Below are positions 35,874 through 43,967 of a stretch of 64,000 nucleotides of DNA, in pieces. The stretch spans positions 1,240,001-1,304,000 of the forward strand of contig NZ_JAROCF010000001.1 of the NCBI RefSeq assembly GCF_030433685.1, given 5' to 3'. The position numbers and the translations under genes are program-made. The notes under the pieces are model-generated. The model searched no databases and was not told where the DNA came from. It worked only from the letters and a program-made list of their open reading frames with translations. This stretch comes from Leifsonia williamsii (lineage in GTDB: Bacteria; Actinomycetota; Actinomycetes; Actinomycetales; Microbacteriaceae). Numbering within the stretch: the stretch's first letter is position 1; each line of letters starts with the position of its first letter.

Positions 35874-37574
35874 GTGAGTGACAAGTGGTGGCAGTCCGCA
35901 GTCGTGTACCAGGTCTACCCGCGCAGCTTCGCGGACAGCGACGGCGACGGCATCGGCGATCTGCGCGGCATCATCGAGCACCTCGACCACCTGGAGGCGC
36001 TGGGCGTCGACGTCGTGTGGCTCTCGCCCATCTACGCCTCGCCGCATGACGACAACGGCTACGACATCAGCGACTACCGGGCGATCGATCCGCTGTTCGG
36101 CACCTCCGGCGACCTGGACGAGCTGCTCGCCGGGCTGCACGCGCGCGGCATCAAGCTGGTGATGGATCTCGTCGTCAACCACACCTCCGACGAGCACCCC
36201 TGGTTCGTGGAGTCGGCCTCGTCGCCCGACAGCCCCAAGCGCGACTGGTACTGGTGGCGTCCGGCGCGCGACGGGCGGCAGCCGGGCGAGGAGGGCGCGG
36301 AGCCGAACAACTGGGGCTCGTTCTTCTCGGGGCCCGCGTGGCAGCTCGATCCTGCCAGCGGCGAGTACTACCTCCACCTCTTCTCGCGCAAGCAGCCCGA
36401 CCTCAACTGGGAGAACCCGGAGGTGCGGGAGGCCGTCTACGACATGATGAACTGGTGGCTCGACCGCGGCGTCGACGGCTTCCGGATGGACGTCATCAAC
36501 TTCATCTCCAAGCAGCCGGGCCTGCCCGACGGCGAGGTGCCTCCCGGCGGGCTGTACGGCAACGCGCACCCGCACATCGCGCAGGGGCCGCGCATCCACG
36601 AGTTCCTGCACGAGATGCACGAGCGGGTTCTCGCCGGGCGCGACGACCGCTACCTGACCGTCGGCGAGATGCCGGGCGTCACCATCGACGACGCGGTGCT
36701 CTTCACCGATCCGGAGCGCGGGGAGGTCGACATGGTGTTCCAGTTCGAGCACGTCGACCTCGACCACGGCCCCGGCGGCAAGTGGGATCACCGCCCGATC
36801 GGCGTGCTCGACCTCAAGCGCAACCTCGCCGCCTGGCAGGAGGGCCTCGCCGAGCGCGGCTGGAACAGCCTGTACTGGAACAACCACGACCAGCCGCGCG
36901 TCGTCAGCCGGTTCGGCGACGACGGCGAGCACCGGGTCGTGTCGGCCAAGGCGCTCGGCACGGTGCTGCACCTCATGCGCGGCACCCCGTATGTCTACCA
37001 GGGCGAGGAGCTCGGGATGGCGAACGTGCCCTTCGACGCCATCGGCGACTTCCGCGACATCGAGACGCTCAACCACTACGCGCAGGCGGTGGAGCTGCAG
37101 GGGCAGCCCGCCGAGGAGGTGCTGGTCGCGCTCCGCCGCACGAGCCGCGACAACGCCCGCACGCCGATGCAGTGGTCCGACGCTCCCGGTGCCGGCTTCA
37201 CCACCGGAGAGCCGTGGATCGCCCCGAACCCGGACTACCCGGAGGTGAACGCGGCGGCCCAGGTGGGCGACCCGGACTCGGTGTTCGCGCACTACCGGGC
37301 GCTCATCGACCTGCGGCACCGCTCCGAGGTGGTGGCGACCGGCGACTTCACGCTGGTGCTGCCCGAGCACGAGCAGATCTTCGCATACGCGCGGCGGCTG
37401 GGCGACGCCTCCCTCCTGGTGCTGGCCAACCTCAGCGGGGAGCCGGCGACGTACGACGTGGAGGCGGTCGCCGAGTGGCAGGACGCCGAGCCGCTGCTCG
37501 CCAACACCCCCGATGCGGCGCCCTCGCCGACCGGCTCGCTCGCGCCCTGGGAGGCCGTGGTCTACGCCCGCTGA
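35874..37574 (+). CDS. GH13 alpha-glucosidase (oligo-1,6-glucosidase type)
   Basis: 566-residue cytoplasmic glycoside hydrolase. The (beta/alpha)8 domain carries region I DLVVNHTS, region II GFRMDVINF (nucleophile Asp, about 206), region III VGEMPG (acid/base Glu, about 264) and region IV NNHDQPR (Asp, about 338), plus the calcium-site sequence DSDGDGIGDLRG near 24. This is the isomaltase/trehalulose-type subfamily acting on alpha-1,6- or alpha-1,4-glucosides. Start GTG 35874 follows a TAGGGT box by 7 nt: leaderless. Own promoter, but adjacent to the ROK/Gfo genes. Confidence 0.93.
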   Translation: MSDKWWQSAVVYQVYPRSFADSDGDGIGDLRGIIEHLDHLEALGVDVVWLSPIYASPHDDNGYDISDYRAIDPLFGTSGDLDELLAGLHARGIKLVMDLVVNHTSDEHPWFVESASSPDSPKRDWYWWRPARDGRQPGEEGAEPNNWGSFFSGPAWQLDPASGEYYLHLFSRKQPDLNWENPEVREAVYDMMNWWLDRGVDGFRMDVINFISKQPGLPDGEVPPGGLYGNAHPHIAQGPRIHEFLHEMHERVLAGRDDRYLTVGEMPGVTIDDAVLFTDPERGEVDMVFQFEHVDLDHGPGGKWDHRPIGVLDLKRNLAAWQEGLAERGWNSLYWNNHDQPRVVSRFGDDGEHRVVSAKALGTVLHLMRGTPYVYQGEELGMANVPFDAIGDFRDIETLNHYAQAVELQGQPAEEVLVALRRTSRDNARTPMQWSDAPGAGFTTGEPWIAPNPDYPEVNAAAQVGDPDSVFAHYRALIDLRHRSEVVATGDFTLVLPEHEQIFAYARRLGDASLLVLANLSGEPATYDVEAVAEWQDAEPLLANTPDAAPSPTGSLAPWEAVVYAR

Positions 37575-37676
37575 CGGCGGCCCGCCCCATCGGACGCTTG
37601 TGCCCGCCACCGTCGCTGGTGTGTGATTGCGCCCAGAGAAGGCGGCACAGGGACGGCGGACGGGCGGGAGGCGGCG

Positions 37677-38117
37677 ATGGGGAACTACGTGGCGCGGGCC
37701 GAGATCGACGTGGAGGCGCCGCGGCGCACCGTGTGGCGGGTGCTGACGACCAACGGTCGCCATCCCGAGATCATGTTCGGCGCGGAGGTGCGTTCGGACT
37801 GGCGAATCGGCTCACCCATCGTCTGGCGCGGCACGTGGGAGGGCCGTTCGTTCGAGGACCACGGCCGCGTCATCGAGCTGGAGGACCGCGAGGAGCCCTG
37901 GCGCATCGTGCTCACGCACTTCAGCCCGCTCAGCGGTGAGCCCGACGTGCCCGAGAACTACCACACTCTCCGCTTCGAGCTCGACGAGATCCCCGGCGGC
38001 ACGCATGTGACGCTCGACCAGGACAACAACCCGACCGCGGAGGCCGCACGCCACTCGCGCGAGAACTGGGTGACGATGCTGGAGGGCGTGCGCGCCGTCT
38101 CCGAGCGCGGCGACTGA
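37677..38117 (+). CDS. SRPBCC domain protein
   Basis: 146-residue Bet v1-fold protein (YVARAEIDVEAPRRTVWRVLTTNGRHPEIMFGAEV, then RIGSPIVWRGTWEGRSFEDHG and a C-terminal helix NWVTMLEGVRAVSE). ATG 37677 has GGGAGG 5 nt upstream. Third SRPBCC protein of the window and the only one without an ArsR or reductase neighbour. The final codons GGC-GAC-TGA are part of an 18-bp tandem duplication. Function unknown. Confidence 0.83.
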   Translation: MGNYVARAEIDVEAPRRTVWRVLTTNGRHPEIMFGAEVRSDWRIGSPIVWRGTWEGRSFEDHGRVIELEDREEPWRIVLTHFSPLSGEPDVPENYHTLRFELDEIPGGTHVTLDQDNNPTAEAARHSRENWVTMLEGVRAVSERGD

Positions 38118-38145
38118 GCGAGGAGGGGCGACTGAGCGAGGAGGG
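38110..38145. repeat. Perfect 18-bp tandem repeat including a stop codon
   Basis: Copies 38110-38127 and 38128-38145 are identical. The stop codon of the SRPBCC gene lies in the first copy and a second in-frame TGA in the second copy. Confidence 0.92.
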
Positions 38146-38147
38146 GA

Positions 38148-38762
38148 CTAGCCCGCCGCCTGCACCGCCCGCGCCTCGGCGTCTTCGAAGGCCTCGCGCT
38201 CGAACGCCGCCATGAACACGTCGAAGGCGGCCATCGTCGCGGTGCGCTCGCCGGTCAGCAGGAAGCCGAAGTGGAGGCCGGCCGCGGTGTCGACGAGCCA
38301 GTTGGCGAGCACGCCGGCACGTCGGGTGTCGATGCCCTGCTTCTTGAGCCACGCCTTCACGAGATCGCGCCACGCCTTGAACGACGTCGTGACGCGCTGC
38401 CCGATGTCGGGGTCGACCGGCTCCAGCGCGCCGGCCTCGAACTGCAGCCGGAGGCTGGTGCGGCTGCCGTCCTGCAGGGAGGCGCGGAACGCCTCCCGGT
38501 ACCAGTCGTGGAACTGCGCCCGGTCGAAGGCGGAGAGGTCGACGCTCGTGAGCGCCTCGGACTGCTGCCGAACGCCCTCCTCGAGGATGGCGTCGATCAT
38601 CTCCTGGCGGGAGCCGAAGTGGTACACGAAGGAGTACGTGCTGACGCCGAGCGCGCTCGCCAGGCTGCGGAACGTCATCCGCGACAGCGGCTCCGTGGCG
38701 ACATGGTCCATGATGCGAGCCAGGAGCTCCGGCTTGCGATTGGGATCAGGTGTACGGCCCAC
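38148..38762 (-). CDS. TetR/AcrR-family transcriptional regulator
   Basis: 204-residue regulator: N-terminal HTH (LLARIMDHVATEPLSRMTFRSLASALGVSTYSFVYHFGSRQEMIDAIL, about 13-60) and an all-helical ligand domain with a C-terminal AefR-like part. Start is GTG 38762; TATCGT ends 7 nt upstream and no Shine-Dalgarno is visible, so the mRNA is leaderless. It is not beside an efflux gene; the convergent SRPBCC gene and the penicillin-binding protein downstream are the only neighbours. Target unknown. Confidence 0.9.
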   Translation of the reverse strand: MGRTPDPNRKPELLARIMDHVATEPLSRMTFRSLASALGVSTYSFVYHFGSRQEMIDAILEEGVRQQSEALTSVDLSAFDRAQFHDWYREAFRASLQDGSRTSLRLQFEAGALEPVDPDIGQRVTTSFKAWRDLVKAWLKKQGIDTRRAGVLANWLVDTAAGLHFGFLLTGERTATMAAFDVFMAAFEREAFEDAEARAVQAAG

Positions 38763-38853
38763 GCTGCTAACGATAACGGCGCGTGTCGGTTTCTCTGCTG
38801 GTCAATCCGTGTGCTGAGAACAACTTCAGTGTGTGCTGCGCGGAACCCCGTGA

Positions 38854-41178
38854 TCAGCCGCGGCCGGGCGGGTTGCCGCCGTTGCCGTTGCCTCCGCCGG
38901 GCCCGCCGTTGCCGCCGCCGTTCTGCGCGGGCGGCGCCGGCTGCGCGGGCTGCCCGGGCGCGGGCTTCGGAGCCGTCGGCTTCGGCGCGGGCGGGGCGCT
39001 GAGGTACTTGGCGGGCGGGGCCGGGAAGGCGGCGCCGCCGTACGTGGCGTTGAGTGCGGCGAGGATCGGCTTGGCGATCGCGAACTTCACGTTGCCGCCG
39101 CCGATGCCCTGGAAGCTCTGGCTGCGGAGCGCGACGCCGCCCTCCACGTTGCCCACCCAGGTGGCCTGGGCGACCTTGCTGGTGGAGGTCACGAGCCAGT
39201 TCTCGACCGAGTCGTCCGTCGTGCCCGTCTTGCCGAAGATCGGCACGCCGTCGCCGGGGTTCGCCGACACGGCGGTTCCTCCGCCGCGCAGGACGCCCTG
39301 CAGCGCGAAGATCGCGGCCGCTGCGACGCCGGGATCGATCGGCGTCGTCGAGCACTGCGTCTTCGGCACGGCGTGGTTGCGGCCCTGCGCGTCCACGATC
39401 TTGTCGATCGCGACCGGGCTGCATGCGACGCCGTTGTTGGCGATGCCCGCGTACGCGGTCGCCATCGTCAGGGGGGCGATGTAGTTGGTGCCGAGCACGG
39501 AGGAGGGGTTCGCCATGAACGGGTTCACCGCCTCGTCGGCACCGTGCACGAGGAGGTCCTTCGCCCGCTGCTTGATGCCGCAGAGGTCGAGCTGGGTCGC
39601 CATCTTGGCGAAGATCGTGTTGATGGACTGCGCCGTCGCGTTCATCACCGACGTGCTGCTGACGGACTCGCCCTCGTCGTTCGCGACGTTCCACGGGAGG
39701 CCGCCGATGTCGTTGCACGGGTCGCTGGAGTGGAAGGACGTCTGCGGGAAGGAGTGCTGCGTGCCGTTGACGCTCGCGTACAGCGAGTGCCCCTCCTGCA
39801 GCCACTCCAGCAGGTCGAACGCCTTGTACGCGGATCCGGTTTGGAAGCCCTCAGAGCCGCCGTAGTTGCTGTCGGTGGTGTAGTTGACCGCGGTCGTTCC
39901 CGGTGCCGGCTCCGCCGTGTTGTCGTACGGCCGGTTCTGCACCATCGTCACGACCCGGCCGGTGCCGACCTCCACCGACACGTTGGCGGATCCGAGGTCG
40001 AGGTTGGGGTGCGTCGGCGGGATGTACGCGCTCAGTGCCGACTGCGCCGCGCCCTGCAGGTCGAGGTTGAGCGTCGTGTAGATCTTGAGGCCGCCGCGGT
40101 TGAGGTAGCTGGTGCGGGCGTCCTCGGTCTTGCCGAACGCCGGGTCCTGCTCGATGACCCGCTCGACGTAGTCGCAGAAGAACGCGGCGTTGTACTGCTG
40201 GGCCGTCATGCAGCCGTTCTGCACGGGCGTGATCTTGGGCTCGACGGGCGACTTGATGGCGGCGTCGTGCTCCTCCTGCGTGATCTTGCCGTTGATCAGC
40301 ATCCGGTCGAGCACGTAGTTCCGGCGGTTCAGCGTCTCCTGGTAGTGGTTCGCCGCGCCGTTCTCCTTGTCGTTCGGGCGGTCGATGCGGAGGTTGTCCG
40401 GGTTGTTGAGGATCGCGATGAGGGTCGCGGCCTGCTGCAGGTTCACATCCTTCGCCGAGACGCCGAAGTAGTAGGAGGCCGCCGACTGCACGCCGTAGAC
40501 GCGGCCGCCGAACAGCGCGATGTTGAGGTAGCTCTGCAGGATGTCGTTCTTCGAGTACTCCTTCTCGAGGCCGATGGAGTACCGCATCTCCTTGAGCTTG
40601 CGGACCGGGTCGACCTCGGTGGCGTCCTGGTAGCACTTCTCGTAGGCGTCCTGCTGCTTCTTACGCACCTCGTCCGACGCGGTCGGGTCGGGCTGCTTGC
40701 CCTCGCAGCGCTGCACCAGGATGTTCTTGACGTACTGCTGCGTGATCGAGGAGCCGCCCTGCACGGACTTGTGCAGCGCGGTCAGCACGGCGCCGCGCAG
40801 GGTGCCGGTCACGTCGATGCCGCCGTGCTCGTAGAAGCGCGGGTCCTCGGTGGCGACCGCGGCGTCCTTGAGGTTCTGCGAGATGGCGTCCCAGCCGACC
40901 TCGACGCGGTTCTGGGAGTAGAAGTTCGCGATCGGCACGTCGCGGCCGTTCGACTTGGCGTACATCGTCGACGCCTGCGCGAGCGGCTCCACCTTGATGT
41001 ACTCGGGCAGCCCGTCGAACACGCTGATGGTGTTGTCGGCCGCCGACCCCGTGAGCGCGACGGCCGGGGTCACGGCCGCGGCGGCGAGCAGGCCGGCGAC
41101 GCCGCTCAGCGCGACGAAGCCCACCAGGGCGGGGGCCCATCCCCATCTCCAGCGACGTCTCGGCTCGGTCCGACTCAT
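38854..41178 (-). CDS. ponA: Bifunctional class A penicillin-binding protein
   Basis: 774-residue peptidoglycan synthase: one N-terminal membrane helix (about 13-38), glycosyltransferase GT51 domain with the catalytic Glu in ATEDPRFYEHGGID (about 109) and QGGSSITQQYVKN, then a transpeptidase domain with Ser of GSAYKAF (about 449), SxN (SINT) and FGKTGTT (about 650). The C-terminal 60 residues are Pro/Gly/Asn-rich. It polymerises and cross-links glycan outside the membrane. Start ATG 41178 follows TATCAT by 6 nt (leaderless); the longer upstream frame is rejected. Confidence 0.94.
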   Translation of the reverse strand: MSRTEPRRRWRWGWAPALVGFVALSGVAGLLAAAAVTPAVALTGSAADNTISVFDGLPEYIKVEPLAQASTMYAKSNGRDVPIANFYSQNRVEVGWDAISQNLKDAAVATEDPRFYEHGGIDVTGTLRGAVLTALHKSVQGGSSITQQYVKNILVQRCEGKQPDPTASDEVRKKQQDAYEKCYQDATEVDPVRKLKEMRYSIGLEKEYSKNDILQSYLNIALFGGRVYGVQSAASYYFGVSAKDVNLQQAATLIAILNNPDNLRIDRPNDKENGAANHYQETLNRRNYVLDRMLINGKITQEEHDAAIKSPVEPKITPVQNGCMTAQQYNAAFFCDYVERVIEQDPAFGKTEDARTSYLNRGGLKIYTTLNLDLQGAAQSALSAYIPPTHPNLDLGSANVSVEVGTGRVVTMVQNRPYDNTAEPAPGTTAVNYTTDSNYGGSEGFQTGSAYKAFDLLEWLQEGHSLYASVNGTQHSFPQTSFHSSDPCNDIGGLPWNVANDEGESVSSTSVMNATAQSINTIFAKMATQLDLCGIKQRAKDLLVHGADEAVNPFMANPSSVLGTNYIAPLTMATAYAGIANNGVACSPVAIDKIVDAQGRNHAVPKTQCSTTPIDPGVAAAAIFALQGVLRGGGTAVSANPGDGVPIFGKTGTTDDSVENWLVTSTSKVAQATWVGNVEGGVALRSQSFQGIGGGNVKFAIAKPILAALNATYGGAAFPAPPAKYLSAPPAPKPTAPKPAPGQPAQPAPPAQNGGGNGGPGGGNGNGGNPPGRG

Positions 41179-41223
41179 GGAGTCATGATACGCGGACGGG
41201 GTGGAACCCCCCGGAGGGGGCAC

Positions 41224-41688
41224 TCAGGATGCGCCACGCAGCTTGTCGCACAGCGCCGCCAGCTGCTCGAGCTCGTCGGGGTCGAGGCGGCCGCCGACAC
41301 GGGCCGTGATCGTCTTCATGTGGTCGACAGCGACGCTCCGGAACATGTCGTACCCGGTCTCGGTGAGCCGGATGACCGTGCCGCGCGCGTCGTTCGGCTC
41401 GGGGCACTTGGCCACGAGGCCGCGCGCCACCAGCCGGTCGACGAGCCGGCTGACGCTGGGCTGCGTGAGGAGGACGTGCTTGTTGAGGTCGCGCAGCCGC
41501 AGCTGGCGGTCGGGCTGCCGCGACAGGTTGAACAGCACGTCGTACTCGTTGAACGAGATGTCCCGCGTCGGGAATTCGGCTGCGAGCGTGCGCATCACCG
41601 CGACCTGTGCCCGGAACAGCGACTCCCAGGCCGTCACGGCGTTGATGCGATGCCGGGCGGGCGCCGCCGCCGTGCCTTCGCTGCCCAT
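41224..41688 (-). CDS. MarR-family transcriptional regulator
   Basis: 154-residue winged-HTH regulator: AAEFPTRDISFNEYDVLFNLSRQPDRQLRLRDLNKHVLLTQPSVSRLVDRLVARGLV, with the wing DARGTVIRLTETG. GGGAGG lies 8 nt before ATG 41688. It precedes the penicillin-binding protein gene, which has its own -10 box inside the 45-bp gap, so cotranscription is only partial. Ligand and target unknown; no efflux gene is adjacent downstream, while the PadR/ABC unit lies 425 bp away in the other direction. Confidence 0.9.
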   Translation of the reverse strand: MGSEGTAAAPARHRINAVTAWESLFRAQVAVMRTLAAEFPTRDISFNEYDVLFNLSRQPDRQLRLRDLNKHVLLTQPSVSRLVDRLVARGLVAKCPEPNDARGTVIRLTETGYDMFRSVAVDHMKTITARVGGRLDPDELEQLAALCDKLRGAS

Positions 41689-42049
41689 CCCCAGTGCCTC
41701 CCGTGCTCGAACGCGTCATCGATGCATTCGCATCTTCCCATGATGCGCCGACACGCCCATCCGTGCCACCACGGGGATGACACCGCGTGACCGGAGGCGG
41801 GAGAAGAGGAGGGATGTGCAGAAGGGTGCCCGAGACAGATCGAGGGCCGACCGCAGAGGCTAGCGGCCGGCCCTCTCCCTTGCACCAAGAGTGTCCTGCA
41901 ATCACATTCCGCGATGGTCGCCACAGCAAACGACCACTGCCCTTCGACTATATAACGGAAGGGTAACGGTGCCTAGTTATCAAGTCGTTATTTTTTCTGC
42001 GAGTTCGCTTTGCGCGCGTGAGCGCCGTCGCAGAGTCCCTGCGTTGCTC
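41689..42049. other. Intergenic region with hairpins and an AT-rich island
   Basis: No coding signal found. It holds an inverted repeat 41842-41848 / 41869-41875 with an inner 4-bp stem, a hairpin 41940-41945 / 41958-41963, and an AT-rich stretch (41945-42000) that ends on the plus strand in a weak stem TAACG...CGTTA followed by T6. The position of these structures, belonging to no annotated gene, would fit a small RNA, but no promoter is clear. Confidence 0.4.
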
Positions 42050-42102
42050 TTGCCCCCATACTCGTCGTCGGATACTCTGTCACGAGTAATCGGCAACGAG
42101 TA
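42050..42102 (+). promoter_or_regulatory. padR promoter with nested palindromic operator
   Basis: TTGCCC (42050-42055) and TACTCT (42073-42078) are 17 nt apart. Two palindromes share the centre 42080.5: inner arms TACTC (42073-42077) / GAGTA (42084-42088), outer arms TACTCGT (42059-42065) / ACGAGTA (42096-42102). They cover the -10 box and the start of the transcript, so self-repression by PadR is likely. Confidence 0.75.
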
Positions 42103-42113
42103 GGAGGTGGCGA

Positions 42114-42794
42114 ATGACCAAGCGCGCGGTGTCCAACCCGTTGGCGCTGGCGGTGCTCGCCTGCCTGTGGGAGAAGCCGATGTACCCGTACGAGATGACG
42201 ACGACCATGCGCGAGCGCGGCAAAGAGGACAGCATCCGCCTCAACTTCGGCTCGCTCTACACCGTCATCAAGGCGCTGCAGAAGCACGGCTTCATCGAGG
42301 TCGCGCAGACCGAGCGCGAGGGCAACAGGCCCGAACGCATCGTCTATGCGATCACCGACGCGGGCCGTCGGGAGTCGGAGGAGTGGTTGCGCGAACTGAT
42401 CGCGGTGCCCGAGAAGGAGTACCCGGCGATCGAGACCGCGCTCTCGCTGCTCCCCCTGCTCCCTCCCGACGCCGCAGCCGACCTGCTGGAGCAGCGCGTG
42501 GCCGGGCTCGACGCCGACCTCGCGTCCCGCCGGGCCGAGAACGAGCGCGCGGCCGGCCTCGGCCTCCCCGAGCTCCTCCTGATCGAATCCCACTACCGGG
42601 TGGCGATGCTCGACGCCGAGCGCGCCTTCGTCGCCGATCTCGCCGCGCGCGTCCGCGCCGGCACCGTCGGCGGCGCGGAGTGGTGGCGGCAGCTGCACGC
42701 GCTGCTCGCCGACGGCCTCAGCATGGATGACATCCGCTCGCGGGTGACATCGGGCGACTTCGGAACGGAGGCGGCCGAGCTGCTGGGGAACTGA
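42114..42794 (+). CDS. PadR-family transcriptional regulator
   Basis: 226-residue PadR protein of the long type: winged HTH about 8-85 (LALAVLACLWEKPMYPYEMTTTMRERGKEDSIRLNFGSLYTVIKALQKHGFIE) and a helical C-terminal dimerisation domain. TAGGAGG is 7 nt before ATG 42114. Located upstream of a drug-type ABC exporter on the same strand, the standard arrangement for PadR repressors that sense a toxic compound and induce its export. Its own promoter carries a nested palindrome. Confidence 0.92.
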   Translation: MTKRAVSNPLALAVLACLWEKPMYPYEMTTTMRERGKEDSIRLNFGSLYTVIKALQKHGFIEVAQTEREGNRPERIVYAITDAGRRESEEWLRELIAVPEKEYPAIETALSLLPLLPPDAAADLLEQRVAGLDADLASRRAENERAAGLGLPELLLIESHYRVAMLDAERAFVADLAARVRAGTVGGAEWWRQLHALLADGLSMDDIRSRVTSGDFGTEAAELLGN

Positions 42795-42803
42795 CAACGA
42801 AGT

Positions 42804-42835
42804 GATGGCCGGGGAGCGGCAACTCCCCGGCCATC
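42804..42835 (+). terminator. Hairpin after padR
   Basis: Perfect 13-bp stem (42804-42816 / 42823-42835) with a 6-nt loop just after the padR stop. No T tract, so an attenuating rather than complete terminator between padR and the ABC genes. Confidence 0.65.
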
Positions 42836-42877
42836 CAGACCACCGATTGCGTTCCGTGAGGAACCTGCGTCAACAGT

Positions 42878-42914
42878 CACCGAGGGTCGTATTCCATGAT
42901 ATTCCCCCTCGGTG
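42878..42914 (+). promoter_or_regulatory. Inverted repeat upstream of the ABC exporter genes
   Basis: Arms CACCGAGGG (42878-42886) and CCCTCGGTG (42906-42914) flank an AT-rich 19-nt loop, ending 18 nt before the ABC ATPase start. It could be a second operator or a leader hairpin; it does not share the TACTC core of the padR operator. Confidence 0.5.
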
Positions 42915-42932
42915 GCGGGAAAGGAGCCCGTC

Positions 42933-43967
42933 GTGGCACCCACCACCGGCTCGGCGCTCGCCGCCGAGCACCTCGTCAAGTCCTACAGCGGCGGGAGGGG
43001 CAAGCCTCCCGTCCGCGCCCTCGACGGCCTCGGTTTCGAGGCCGCCTCCGGCACCGTCTTCGGCCTGCTCGGACCCAACGGGGCCGGCAAGTCGACGACC
43101 ATGAAGATCCTCTCGACCCTCGCGCGCGCCGACAGCGGCACGGCGTTCGTCGCCGGGATCGACGTCGCCCGCCATCCCGCGCGCGTGCGGAGGGCGATCG
43201 GCTTCGTCGCCCAGAAGCCGGTCTCCGACCCCATGGGCACCGGCGTCGAGAACCTCGTCCTCGCCGGGCGCCTGCAGGGGATGCGGGCGGGGGAGGCGAA
43301 GGCAAGGGCCGCGGAGCTGCTCGACCGCTTCGGCCTCACCGAGCACGCCCGCCGGCAGGTCAAGACCTACTCCGGCGGCATGGCCCGCAAGCTCGACGTC
43401 GCCATCGGCCTCATGCACCGACCGCAGGTGCTCTTCCTCGACGAGCCGACCACCGGCCTCGACCCGGAGGCGCGGGCCGAGCTCTGGCTGGAGCTCGACC
43501 GGATGACCGCTGCCGAGAACCTCACCGTGCTGCTGACCACGCACTACCTCGACGAGGCCGACCGCCTCGCCGACCGACTGGCGATCGTCGACCACGGTCA
43601 CGTCGTCACCGAGGGCACGCCCGACGAGCTCAAGAGCGGGCTGCGCGGCGACGCGATCGTGGTCGAGCTGGCCGCCGACGGCGCCGACCCCTTCACGGCG
43701 CTCGGCGCGGTGCAGCGCGTCGACGCGCTCCGCGAGGTCGGCGGCGACGGACGCACGCTGCGCGCACGCGCCGACGACGGCGCAGCGACCCTGCCGCTCG
43801 CGCTCGCCGCCCTGGAGGCCGCCGGCGTCGCCGTCGCCTCCGCCACCGTCGCCCGACCCAGCCTCGACGACGTCTACCTGCGGCACACCGGCCGCACCTT
43901 CACCCGGGCGCAGGAGTCCGCCTCCCTTCAGACGGGTGCAGAGCAGCTCGTGGAGTCCGCATCATGA
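42933..43967 (+). CDS. ABC transporter ATPase, DrrA-like
   Basis: 344-residue daunorubicin-resistance-type ATPase: Walker A GPNGAGKST, signature YSGGMARK, Walker B VLFLDEPTTGLDPEA, H-loop TTHYLDEA, and the extra C-terminal domain of about 110 residues typical of DrrA proteins (PSLDDVYLRHTGRTF near 325). GTG 42933 is chosen because AAAGGAG lies 6 nt upstream; GTG 42912 has no such site. Overlaps the permease gene (ATGA). Confidence 0.9.
   Translation: MAPTTGSALAAEHLVKSYSGGRGKPPVRALDGLGFEAASGTVFGLLGPNGAGKSTTMKILSTLARADSGTAFVAGIDVARHPARVRRAIGFVAQKPVSDPMGTGVENLVLAGRLQGMRAGEAKARAAELLDRFGLTEHARRQVKTYSGGMARKLDVAIGLMHRPQVLFLDEPTTGLDPEARAELWLELDRMTAAENLTVLLTTHYLDEADRLADRLAIVDHGHVVTEGTPDELKSGLRGDAIVVELAADGADPFTALGAVQRVDALREVGGDGRTLRARADDGAATLPLALAALEAAGVAVASATVARPSLDDVYLRHTGRTFTRAQESASLQTGAEQLVESAS

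Noticed and set aside
38854..41223. Longer penicillin-binding protein starting at 41223
   Set aside because: The TATCAT -10 box (41185-41190) lies inside that extension and directly precedes ATG 41178; the extension has no ribosome-binding site.
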